NCBI RefSeq assembly: GCF_016901225.1
Contig: NZ_JAFEUL010000015.1
Coordinates: 1-64,000, forward strand
Reading direction: 5' to 3'
From: Actibacterium sp. 188UL27-1
GTDB taxonomy: Bacteria > Pseudomonadota > Alphaproteobacteria > Rhodobacterales > Rhodobacteraceae
Length of the DNA stretch: 64,000 bases
The notes beneath the pieces are model-generated. The model ran no database searches, had not been told where the DNA came from, and was given only the letters and a program-made list of their open reading frames with translations. Both the position numbers and the translations under genes were made by a program. Below, piece after piece: positions 35,501-42,468 of the stretch. Position 1 is the first letter of the stretch; each line of letters opens with the position of its first letter.

Positions 35501-38500
35501 CCATCAATGCGTCCCAAGGCGGGCCGAACAACGATGGTGAATATCCCATCACCATCATCGCTCGCGACGATTCCGGCGGGGAGACTCCGCTAACCTTCTT
35601 TATCCAGGTCAACAACCCGGTCCCGACCAGCAGCGATCTGGATGACGTGACAGCGCAGGATGGTGGCACGCTTTCAATCGTCACCAACCCATCAGGCAAC
35701 CCCAACTTTGTCGATCCCGATGGCGACACATTACAATTCAGCGCATCGGGATTGCCACCTTGGGCAGTGATCGACCAGAACACGGGTACGATCACCAGCA
35801 ACGGTACAATCCCGCTCAGCGCCTCCCAAGACAGCCCGTTCAACATCACGGTTACGGCCACCGATAATCAGGGTGGCACCGTCTCTGAATCCTTCGTGCT
35901 CACGGTAACCAACCCGGAACCCACCGCGCCCACCATACCCAATCAGGTCAATCAAGACGGGCAAGCCATCGGTCCGCTGAATATATTCAACGGTTTCAAT
36001 GATCCCGACGGTGATGCCCTGACCTTCACGGTCACGGGTTTGCCGCCCAGTCTGTCCGTCGATGCGGCAGGTAATGTGACAGGGCCGCTGGATAACAGCG
36101 ACTCCCAAGGCGGCCCCAACAATGACGGGTTTTACACCGTCACCGTGACCGCCACCGACGCAGATGGCGCCACCGCGACCGAGACATTTACCTGGACGGT
36201 CAATAACATCGACCCAGTCGTGGCGACCCCGATCCCCGATCAGACGGCGAATGACGGCGATGCCTTCACCCTCAATGTTGGTCCGAATTTCAATGATCCT
36301 GACAATGATGACCTGGCTTTCAGTGCGACGGGCCTGCCACCGGGATTGAGCATCAATGCTAATGGTGTGATATCCGGCACCTTGGCATTGAACGCCTCGG
36401 CAAACGAACCCTATTCCGTCACAGTAACCGCCGATGATGGCGAGGGCGGCCAAACGTCTGATACCTTCGTGTTCCGCGTCAACAACCCGGTCCCAACGAA
36501 TGTCACGCCGATTCCCAATCAAACAAACGATGATGGCACGACCGGGATCAGCTTGAATGTCTCATCCAATTTCATGTCGACGCCACCCGTCAGCTTTGCG
36601 GCAACCGGTTTGCCGCCCGGCCTTTCGATTGACATGAACACCGGGATTATCACCGGGGACATCCCGAACAGTGCCTCCCAAGGTGCGCCTTACACTGTGG
36701 CCGTCACGGTCACGGATAATAATGGGGATACCTCGACCTCCAGCTTCACCTGGACCGTGAACAATCCAGTCCCCACGACCACGGGTTTGCCGGACGTGAA
36801 TGCCACCGATGGGGATACCGGCGTCAGCATTCCGACCGCCTCCTCATTTGCGGATCCCGATGGGGATGCGTTGACCTTTACTGCCACGGGCCTGCCCCCC
36901 GGCCTTTCGATCAATCCAACAACGGGGGAGATTACGGGTACCGTGCCCATCGATGCCTCCCAGAACCAGCCCTACAACATCACCGTGACCGCCACGGATG
37001 CCGATGGTGATGCGATCTCGACCGGCTTTGTGCTGTCTGTCACGAACCCGCTGCCGGATGCTCAGCCGGATCGTCTGACGGTCACCGAAGATGCCGGACC
37101 GACGCCACTCAACATCCTGACCAATGACAGCGACACGGATGATCCAATCCAGGTGGTCAGCGTCGATGGTGTCCCGATCACCAATGGCGTGATCACCCTG
37201 CCATCGGGTGGCACACTGACACCCGCAGCCAATGGCGCATTCGTCTTCAACCCCGGCACGGCGTATCAAAGCCTGGGTACTGGCGACACACAGGTCGAAA
37301 CGCTCGACTATGTGATCCGGGATGCCGATGGTGCCACAGCAACCTCCACCATCCGGATCGAGGTAACAGGCGTGAACGATCCGCCCATCGCGCGGCCCGA
37401 TACCTTCGCTGCCGATCCCGTGACCCCCGTCACCGGTAATGTGCTGGATGACAATGGCGGCAGTGCCGACAGCGATGTCGAAGGCGACCGCCTGCAGGTC
37501 ACGCAAGTCAACGGGGCCGCATACGGGCCCGGCGTGCCGATCAACCTGCCGTCGGGGGCGCAGTTGACCATGAATCCCGATGGCACATTCAGCTATGATC
37601 CCAACGGTGCCTTCACCTTGAATCAGGGGCAACTGGCGAATGACAGCTTCACCTACACGATTGCTGACGGAAATGGCGGCACATCGACCACGACTGTCAC
37701 GCTGACGATCCCCGGCCTGGCGCCACCATTTGAAAACGATCCGCGGATCCGTGAACTGGGCGACCCGCTGCTCGATAATCATGACCCCGATGTTTTGCCC
37801 GAGATCGAGGATATCGGCCTGCCACGCCTGGCTGTCGAATACATCGTCGATCAGACCGCCAACAAGATCAAATCGCTGTCGCCCACGCCCACCCTGTTTG
37901 CTGAAATGCCCGTAGAGGTCGCGATAAACGGGGCGATGTCACTTGACGGTATCAGCAACCGCTTGCTTGCCGATACGCCGGACGTGTTCATTGGCCTTGC
38001 ACCCACCGTGGCCCGGCTGCCGATCACCATGACCTTGGAACTGATCGACCGGTATCCGGGGATCGGCGACGTCGACACATTCGATGAAAGGCTGTTCCTG
38101 GAAGCGCTGCGTGAGTTCGACGCGACCGAAGTGGAAAGCACAATCCTTGAAACGGAGAACGTGCTAGAAGGCGGCAACAGTGAACAGGCCGCTGTCGAGA
38201 TCCGTGCGATAAATACCGGACCAATGGCGTTTTTCGAATTCGAAGGGCAGGGGATCGCGATCTCCCTTGACCAGGCGCAGATCCTGCCAAACGGTGCCAC
38301 AAGGCTCGGGGCCGCCTCTATCGCGGTCGATGTGGCAGCGCTTGAGGTTCCGGCGCGTCTGTCATTGACGCAACACAACGACGACGGAACAAACACACAT
38401 CTTGTTGCAACACTCGATATCGTCGACAATCGCGCGACACTAACAGGCATTTCAGCCGCGGCGGTCAATAATGAAACTTTTCCAGAACGGATCGACAGTA

Positions 38501-38550
38501 TCCTGGAACAGTCGGATCGGCAGCGGATGTCTTTGGAAAATGCCCTGTAA
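29551..38550 (+). CDS. Giant (2999-residue) LEPR/DUF4347 surface protein with thrombospondin-type-3 and Ig-like repeats
   Basis: Domains in order: an N-terminal LEPR motif (LEPRIVFDAAA, 28-38) seen in large exported repeat proteins and here replacing a normal signal peptide; DUF4347 at about 85-235, with SHG (H140) and GCN (C184) arranged like a clan-CD (caspase-like) His/Cys dyad; blocks of thrombospondin-type-3 Ca-binding repeats (DxDxDGxxD) from about 244 to 1800 with spacer domains of ~150-200 residues; a cadherin/VCBS-like domain (PDNLTVTEDQP) near 1810; six Ig-like repeats with GLPPGLSI and TGxITG (about 1920-2505); two more VCBS-like units; and a unique 270-residue C-terminus. There are no RTX nonapeptides. 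The next four genes look like its dedicated exporter. Confidence 0.9.
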   Translation: MGFLGSRDGLTSVDNLACTRLERELLALEPRIVFDAAAGVAFDSETDENSDLNDTAPVADDGAQSDATEKLAGAFAGQSASDTTDVVFIDADLAQDAALLDAFSDQAEIHVLDPSTDGVDQIADTLTGRSDIDTIHIVSHGDAGRLDLGATALTADSMVGQHADALAQIGTALSDQGDILVYGCNFGADSEAVTTLAEATGADIAASSDLTGAAALNGDWVLEVGAGMIESQTVAAQAFGGLLVDTDGDGIDDPDDIDDDGDGILDENETVRFTQSATTPLNDGVYPTGQSIQGSLPLTGLADDGSNTMTFNSTLNGSTTYGSRGIRFSSGFGVDEIFEAQPTNTDFSGNDFATYSFGFDNPVVDFSMIVGGLNNSDAVQFQAFNGTTPVPLSASNFSAIDPDLVFFSDANGPGYQTTNGAGGLDPTVNNLTLTIDEPITELRIKSAKFDGRAGTVTIGMYAIGYSTLVDNDGDGRPDSLDLDSDNDGIADNIEAQTTAGYDAPSGSDTDQDGLDNAYDDTPNGNSNGAGSNGLDPVDTDSDGADDIFDRDSDGDGLLDQVEAGFGAVSNTTDTDQDGLLNVFENGSTNDGYNTNDGVVPLNGTLTDSDKDAVSGSITPLVSDLDYRDAQNDMDSDGDGTPDRTDPDDDNDGILDTVEDQGTDVAFIDNSNARISSTNFSDTVTDTATIQDILLDGVNATLTVTEAPGNNPNQLRLTRLGFRESSNSYNDPPVFSENQAGIGIFTNRIETGSVPGTGRVDYVMTFEAPVTELTLHFANADRAAYQFTGNHAESLLTGGTEATYDPLTRRLEDSNPATTGNRSRDAFGSISIQSTDGEGLTEIRWSRVINSEQETGIDPNSFTFTGRAFVDTDGDGLRDSLDIDSDNDGITDTVEAQATNNYQAPSGIGANINDNTTAGLDDNFGSGFTPVDTDGDSIPDYVDTDSDNDGATDQQESGQAAATSTDDTDGDGLLDDYEGADDDDGFDVNDENLDATNTNFAFPRDGALNADGSNAVAGSIDLNFRDNDADNDGIANGFDIDADNDGIIDIEEFGDPVTLTPALFGLTANSADVDVPPTDVSAQFGLPAGSVIVEIVAANVGNNVFISGSTATNNGPEFKITGTVATFVDIEHGRFITGRNSDGLVSLDGSPYKFLSDLNPGYVASQDGNEYSVTRTSNVPGNDERFRWQSTNPVSNFQVVTTSPNFDSVFFVKLRPVLDSDGDGLGDYLDLDSDDDGITDNLEAQLTDGYIAPSGNDADQDGLDDAYDDDDTDKGRSASVGLVVVDTDSDDTPDYLDEDSDGDGTSDQAESGLTAATSSADADGDGLLDDYERNTPNDGYNVNDGVLPLDTTLPDTDNDAVSGSIIPLVQDLDFRDADDATDTDGDGVIDVVDIDDDNDGIIDTEEKEPVEVLGLETFDFPGDQSVVSRPYTPDAGDNRLVVVVVSSEYLIGNGTGTTQNATVTFGGVQLEQTALNYGDPGNNQRNNYLATYVLTEAQVAGLSGSPTLQISAQGGSQRFQGFVTTLENADQQTVFPASTFETPGSGNTNFTSGPVITEPGDSLLVLANTGASGANFTFNQGTEIADFGGTDAAVGGALVNVTDPGSTTVTGSITNAIRGSGVVLRIASGIDSDGDGIADHRDIDADNDGITDNIEAQTTQGYIVPTGNDTDRDGLDNAYDDTPTGNPNGAGSNGLDLVDTDSDTTADYLDADSDGDGTDDVAERGDGGPASASGGDTDKDGLLDVFEGINNNDGFDVNDQNVDTTGTTVDQFNLAGVPALNADGSNAVPLTRDLLFRDVNDGPVAVPDNLTVTEDQPSPGSVNLVGNDTDADGDTLTIASATVDIDGDGTPDPITLNTDIALTGAGNVAIGTLRINSNGTATFLPAANYDGAVPQVAYVTQDPGGLQASSTLNISITPVNDPPVAVGIVLNEVEVDGVTIQPIEVAPAFTDIEGEDIDFFLSPGTSLPTGLSIDNETGQITGTPAINASQGGPNNDGEYPITIIARDDSGGETPLTFFIQVNNPVPTSSDLDDVTAQDGGTLSIVTNPSGNPNFVDPDGDTLQFSASGLPPWAVIDQNTGTITSNGTIPLSASQDSPFNITVTATDNQGGTVSESFVLTVTNPEPTAPTIPNQVNQDGQAIGPLNIFNGFNDPDGDALTFTVTGLPPSLSVDAAGNVTGPLDNSDSQGGPNNDGFYTVTVTATDADGATATETFTWTVNNIDPVVATPIPDQTANDGDAFTLNVGPNFNDPDNDDLAFSATGLPPGLSINANGVISGTLALNASANEPYSVTVTADDGEGGQTSDTFVFRVNNPVPTNVTPIPNQTNDDGTTGISLNVSSNFMSTPPVSFAATGLPPGLSIDMNTGIITGDIPNSASQGAPYTVAVTVTDNNGDTSTSSFTWTVNNPVPTTTGLPDVNATDGDTGVSIPTASSFADPDGDALTFTATGLPPGLSINPTTGEITGTVPIDASQNQPYNITVTATDADGDAISTGFVLSVTNPLPDAQPDRLTVTEDAGPTPLNILTNDSDTDDPIQVVSVDGVPITNGVITLPSGGTLTPAANGAFVFNPGTAYQSLGTGDTQVETLDYVIRDADGATATSTIRIEVTGVNDPPIARPDTFAADPVTPVTGNVLDDNGGSADSDVEGDRLQVTQVNGAAYGPGVPINLPSGAQLTMNPDGTFSYDPNGAFTLNQGQLANDSFTYTIADGNGGTSTTTVTLTIPGLAPPFENDPRIRELGDPLLDNHDPDVLPEIEDIGLPRLAVEYIVDQTANKIKSLSPTPTLFAEMPVEVAINGAMSLDGISNRLLADTPDVFIGLAPTVARLPITMTLELIDRYPGIGDVDTFDERLFLEALREFDATEVESTILETENVLEGGNSEQAAVEIRAINTGPMAFFEFEGQGIAISLDQAQILPNGATRLGAASIAVDVAALEVPARLSLTQHNDDGTNTHLVATLDIVDNRATLTGISAAAVNNETFPERIDSILEQSDRQRMSLENAL

Positions 38551-38574
38551 AACAAGGGGCAGGGGGATAAAAAG

Positions 38575-40107
38575 ATGACGCATGGCGCACGATTGCTCCT
38601 GGCGCTCGGCTCACGCATTCGCTTGATGGGGACCGGGGCATTGGTTGTTGTAGTGGGGGCTTGTGGGACGGTCACACCCGATCCGTTGACCGAGGCTGAA
38701 TTGCAGAACATCGCCGCAGGTCGCCTGGCCAACTACGTTCAGGCCGATCAGGAGCCTGTTTCAGGCTCCATCAATCTGTATGAAGCTATGGCGCGCGCCA
38801 TCAAATACAACCTCGACCGTCAGGTGGAATTGAAACAGGAAGCATTGCGCAGCCGCGAATTGCGCCTGTCCGAATTTGACATGCTGCCCAATCTCATCGC
38901 CCGGGCGGAATACACCTCACGCGACAACGATCCTGGCGGGCGCAGCATCGCGCTGCCCAATGGCGCAGATCCCGGTGGCCTTGGCAGCCGCTCGACCGAA
39001 CGGGATGTGACCACGGGGGACCTGACCCTTAGCTGGGATATCCTCGATTTCGGCATCTCCTATATCCGCTCCCAACAGCGCGGCGATGACGTTCTGATCG
39101 CCCTCGAACAGCGCCGCGCCGCCACCAACCGCATTATTGAAGACGTCCGCACCTCCTATTGGCGGGCGGTCAGTGCCCAGAGGCTCCTAGCCCGGATCGA
39201 ACAGATCAAAAGCGAAGGGGAACGCGCCCTCAACCAGTCCAGCGGCCTGATCAACAGTGGGGAAGCCGACCGTACCGAACAGTTGACCTTCCAGCGCGAC
39301 ATCCTCGAAGACCTGCAAGATGTGGAGGCGATCAAGCGCGATCTGCGTGTCGCCAAACGCCAGCTTGCCGCCTTGATGAACCTGCCCATCGGCCAGGATT
39401 TCCACGTCGTTCTGCCCAAGCGCGGCCGCCACAATTCGCACCTGCCCATGGATCCCGAAAAGATGATCCGCCAGGCCATGCTCAACCGTCCGGAACTGCG
39501 AGAGGTCACCTACCGCCAGCGCAAGAACAAGCGGGAGGACCAGGTGGCCACGCTTGAGGTGCTGCCGAATCTCGAACTGTTCCTCGGCGCCGAATTTTCC
39601 ACCAATGACCTGCTGGCCAATGATGATTGGGTGACAACCGGGGCCCGCAGCACATGGAACCTTCTCCGGGTCGCCCGCCTGCCGGAACGTCGCCGCACGA
39701 TTGAGGCGGGGGGCAAACTGCTCGACGCCCGTGCCCTCGCATTGACCCAGGCCGTGGCCACCCAGGTTCTGGTCAGCCGCGAGCGGTTCAAGTCGATCCA
39801 CCAGGAATATCACACGGCCGAACGTGTCCTGGCCGCCCAACGCCGCCTGACGGCCCAGGTGGACCGGGAATTCAATGCCGGTGCCGTTTCCCAGCAACAG
39901 CGGGTCCGTGAACGCTATCGCCTTCTATTGGCCGAATTGCGCGCTGATGTGGCCTTTGCCGATATGCAAAACGCCTTTGCCAACCTTTATGCTTCCATGG
40001 GCCTCGACAGCTACGATGCGCAACTGACCGGCGATGAAAGCGTCGATCAGATGTCCCGCGTGTTAAAGAAATGGTGGCGCAAGCGTGGTGACCGGTCTGC
40101 GGGATAG
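38575..40107 (+). CDS. TolC-family outer-membrane channel lipoprotein
   Basis: 510 residues. The lipobox-like VGAC (about residues 28-31, after ALVVVV) suggests lipidation. The rest is a TolC/OEP fold: two repeats of long coiled helices (VELKQEALRSRELRLSEFDMLPNLIARAEY, EQLTFQRDILEDLQDVEAIKRDLRVAKRQLAALMNLPIG, VDREFNAGAVSQQQRVRERYRLLLAELRADV). It sits 24 bp after the giant gene with no terminator between, so it is the channel of the same operon. Confidence 0.88.
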   Translation: MTHGARLLLALGSRIRLMGTGALVVVVGACGTVTPDPLTEAELQNIAAGRLANYVQADQEPVSGSINLYEAMARAIKYNLDRQVELKQEALRSRELRLSEFDMLPNLIARAEYTSRDNDPGGRSIALPNGADPGGLGSRSTERDVTTGDLTLSWDILDFGISYIRSQQRGDDVLIALEQRRAATNRIIEDVRTSYWRAVSAQRLLARIEQIKSEGERALNQSSGLINSGEADRTEQLTFQRDILEDLQDVEAIKRDLRVAKRQLAALMNLPIGQDFHVVLPKRGRHNSHLPMDPEKMIRQAMLNRPELREVTYRQRKNKREDQVATLEVLPNLELFLGAEFSTNDLLANDDWVTTGARSTWNLLRVARLPERRRTIEAGGKLLDARALALTQAVATQVLVSRERFKSIHQEYHTAERVLAAQRRLTAQVDREFNAGAVSQQQRVRERYRLLLAELRADVAFADMQNAFANLYASMGLDSYDAQLTGDESVDQMSRVLKKWWRKRGDRSAG

Positions 40108-40116
40108 GGGTGTCGG

Positions 40117-40905
40117 ATGGCGATAACAATTGCCATCCTTCCCCTTTTTGCCGACACTCTAGCGACCATGATCGGTCGATTGCAGACATATTTTTTGGCG
40201 GGTGTTCTTGCCTGTATCGCCGCTGCGCCTGCCGCTGCCCAGGATGGTTTGGCCGCCGATGGCTTGATCGTATCCCGCAACCAGGTGCGCATCGCCAGCC
40301 AGATTGCAGGACAGGTCATCCGCCTGCCCAAACGCGATGGCGAGGCATTCAACGCGGGGGATCTTCTGGTCGAGATCGATTGCGCCATCCTTCAGGCCGA
40401 AATCATCGCCGCCGAAAAACGCCAGGCCGCCGCCCAGGCCCGGTTTGATATCAATGCGCGCCTCGACCGCGCCGGGGCCGTTGCCAAAGGCGAATTGCGT
40501 GTCACCAAGGCAGAGGCCGAAGGGGCCGAGGCGGAGGCGGAGGCATTGCGCCAGCAATTCCGCCAATGCACGGTCACGGCACCATTCGATGGCCGCGTCG
40601 TTGACCTGCACACGGCCGAATTTGCCAGCGTTTCCAGCACCGAAGATCTGTTGACCGTCATCGATGATGTCAACCTTGAGGTTGAATTGATCGTCCCGTC
40701 GGTCTGGCTGAAATGGCTGGAAACCGGCACGACCTTCCGCTTTCAGATCTTCGAGACCGAACAGGTGCTTGACCTCGCCGTCTCCCAGATCGGTGCCGCC
40801 ATTGATCCCGTCAGCCGCACGATCAGCCTGCGCGCCGCGATTGCCGAAAAGCCGCCGGGTATCTTGTCGGGAATGACCGGTCGCGCGATCTTTGCCGCGC
40901 CATGA
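40117..40905 (+). CDS. HlyD-family periplasmic adaptor subunit (short)
   Basis: 262 residues with an N-terminal signal or anchor (TYFLAGVLACIAAAPAAAQDG). Lipoyl/hairpin halves are visible: SRNQVRIASQIAGQVIRLPKRDGEAFNAGDLLVEID, then a coiled-coil hairpin rich in Ala/Glu (about 85-145), FRQCTVTAPFDGRVVDLHTAEF (second lipoyl half) and a beta-barrel part. An alternative start is ATG 40168. It lies 9 bp after the TolC gene and overlaps the next start by 4 nt. Confidence 0.85.
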   Translation: MAITIAILPLFADTLATMIGRLQTYFLAGVLACIAAAPAAAQDGLAADGLIVSRNQVRIASQIAGQVIRLPKRDGEAFNAGDLLVEIDCAILQAEIIAAEKRQAAAQARFDINARLDRAGAVAKGELRVTKAEAEGAEAEAEALRQQFRQCTVTAPFDGRVVDLHTAEFASVSSTEDLLTVIDDVNLEVELIVPSVWLKWLETGTTFRFQIFETEQVLDLAVSQIGAAIDPVSRTISLRAAIAEKPPGILSGMTGRAIFAAP

Positions 40906-42272
40906 ATGACCAGATCAAACGCGCCCGGATCACGCCGCAGCCCGAGGGCGACAACAAGCTGAAAAATGCCCTTGGCCTGCTACAGCTAGAGGCTGAGATC
41001 CGCCAGATCACCACGGTGGATGAGTTGGAATATCATATGGTGAATGCCAGCCAGGATCAGGTTGGCTATGAACAGGCGTTCCTCGTCTATCGCATCGGGC
41101 GCCGCCTGCGGATCCGCGCCGCCTCCGCCATCGTCACGGTCGAAAGGAACGCGCCGGCCATTGTTTGGCTGGAAAAAACGCTGAACACCGCCGTCGCTGA
41201 GGCAGGGCCAGACCCGCTCCAATGGGTTCTGCCGAAACACGCTGATCCCGCAATTGATGACACCACCAGCTACCCATTCAAGGGTTTCTTCTGGGTGCCG
41301 TTCGCGCCCCATAAAGGCCGCCCTCCGGGCGGGCTTCTCTTTGTTCGAAAAGGCCCGTGGTTCGACCGCCAAAAACCTTTGGCCCGGCACCTGGTCGACA
41401 CCTACGACCATGCCCTGCGCGCCCTGACCGGCAAGCGTCACCCGGGCAAAACACGGCTGGCGCGCAAGGTAATTCTGGCCACGGCGCTCGTCGCTCTCGC
41501 CCTGGCCAGCATCCTGCCCGTCCCGCTCACTGCGCTTGCACCGGCGACGATCACGGGCCGGGATCCCGCTGTGGTTGCCGCCCCGCTCGAAGGGGTCATT
41601 GCCGAGATTGCGGTCAGCCCCAACCAGCCCGTCACCACCGGTCAGACCCTCTTCCGGTTCGAAGACACCGAATTGCGCAACGCTCATCAGATCGCCCGGC
41701 AGGAGGTTGCAGTGGCCGAAGCCGAACTGGCCAAGCTGCGCAGCGGCTCCTTCCTTGATCCGTCCGTCGCCCGCGACATCGCAACGGCAGAGGCGACGCT
41801 CGCCGTCGCTACCGCCCGCGCGGCCCTCGCCGAACAACGCCTCAACCGCGCCACGGTGACTGCCGATGTGGATGGCGTGGCGATCTTTGGTGACACCCGT
41901 GATCTGGTCGCCCGCCCCGTCGCCATCGGGGAACAGATCATGGAACTGGTCGATCCCGCCCGGCTTGAGGTCTCTCTTAATATCGCCATCTCCGACCAGG
42001 CCGTCATGGCGCAGGACGCCCCCGTGCGGGTCTTCCTCGATGCCAATCCACTCGCGCCCATTGAGGCGCAGATCACCCGCATCAGCTACCGCGGCACCCT
42101 GCAGGACGACGGCACCCTGGCCTACGACGTCCGTGCCCAGATCGCCGCCAACGCCCCCGCGCTCACCCTTGGCGCCCGTGGCATGGCCAGCATATCGGGG
42201 GACACGGTGCCGCTGTGGTACGCCGTCCTCCGCCGCCCGCTCTCTTGGCTGCGCCAAACAACGGGGTTCTAG
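40902..42272 (+). CDS. HlyD-like adaptor with N-terminal cytoplasmic (GAF-like) domain
   Basis: 456 residues. The first ~185 are soluble and unlike an adaptor (QLEAEIRQITTVDELEYHMVNASQDQVGYEQAFLVYRIG, FKGFFWVPFAPHKGRPPGGLLFVRKGPWF), resembling a GAF-type sensor fold. One transmembrane helix (about 189-206) follows, then a periplasmic lipoyl/hairpin adaptor (GRDPAVVAAPLEGVIAEIAVSPNQPVTTGQTLFRFEDTELRNAHQIARQEVAVAEAELAKL ... RATVTADVDGVAIFGDTRD). A second adaptor in the same operon with a cytosolic sensing domain is unusual for a TolC system. It overlaps the upstream gene by 4 nt. Confidence 0.82.
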   Translation: MNDQIKRARITPQPEGDNKLKNALGLLQLEAEIRQITTVDELEYHMVNASQDQVGYEQAFLVYRIGRRLRIRAASAIVTVERNAPAIVWLEKTLNTAVAEAGPDPLQWVLPKHADPAIDDTTSYPFKGFFWVPFAPHKGRPPGGLLFVRKGPWFDRQKPLARHLVDTYDHALRALTGKRHPGKTRLARKVILATALVALALASILPVPLTALAPATITGRDPAVVAAPLEGVIAEIAVSPNQPVTTGQTLFRFEDTELRNAHQIARQEVAVAEAELAKLRSGSFLDPSVARDIATAEATLAVATARAALAEQRLNRATVTADVDGVAIFGDTRDLVARPVAIGEQIMELVDPARLEVSLNIAISDQAVMAQDAPVRVFLDANPLAPIEAQITRISYRGTLQDDGTLAYDVRAQIAANAPALTLGARGMASISGDTVPLWYAVLRRPLSWLRQTTGF

Positions 42273-42273
42273 C

Positions 42274-42468
42274 ATGTGCGACATACTCCCAGTCCCCCAA
42301 CGCGCAAAGGAGAGCGGCCAACCTGACGGCCGCTCGCGGCCCCGTGGTGCTGCCGGGCGATACCTGCGAACACCGGCCAATGCCCTCCATGTCGGTCGAC
42401 GCCCTCATCTCGGTGGATCGTATCGTTTTGCCTCCCAGTCGGGGGATCAACCGGACAGATCCCGCTAA
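42274..42468 (+). CDS. Doubtful small ORF between the adaptor and M50 genes
   Basis: 64 codons starting MCDILPVPQRAKESG, Arg/Pro/Gly-rich, no domain seen. It fills the 195-bp gap: its ATG is just after the HlyD stop and its TAA overlaps the next ATG (TAATG). Codon third positions look poor for this genome, so it may be an untranslated spacer or a degenerate gene end. Confidence 0.2.
   Translation: MCDILPVPQRAKESGQPDGRSRPRGAAGRYLRTPANALHVGRRPHLGGSYRFASQSGDQPDRSR

Noticed and set aside
32047-35517. Several long minus-strand ORFs opposite the giant gene
   Set aside because: They arise because the repeated Asp/Gly/Thr codons leave the opposite strand open; their Ile/Val/Arg-rich repeats match no family.
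29551-38550. RTX adhesin / classic type I substrate
   Set aside because: No GGxGxDxxx nonapeptides and no C-terminal RTX secretion signal were found, and no ABC transporter is adjacent.
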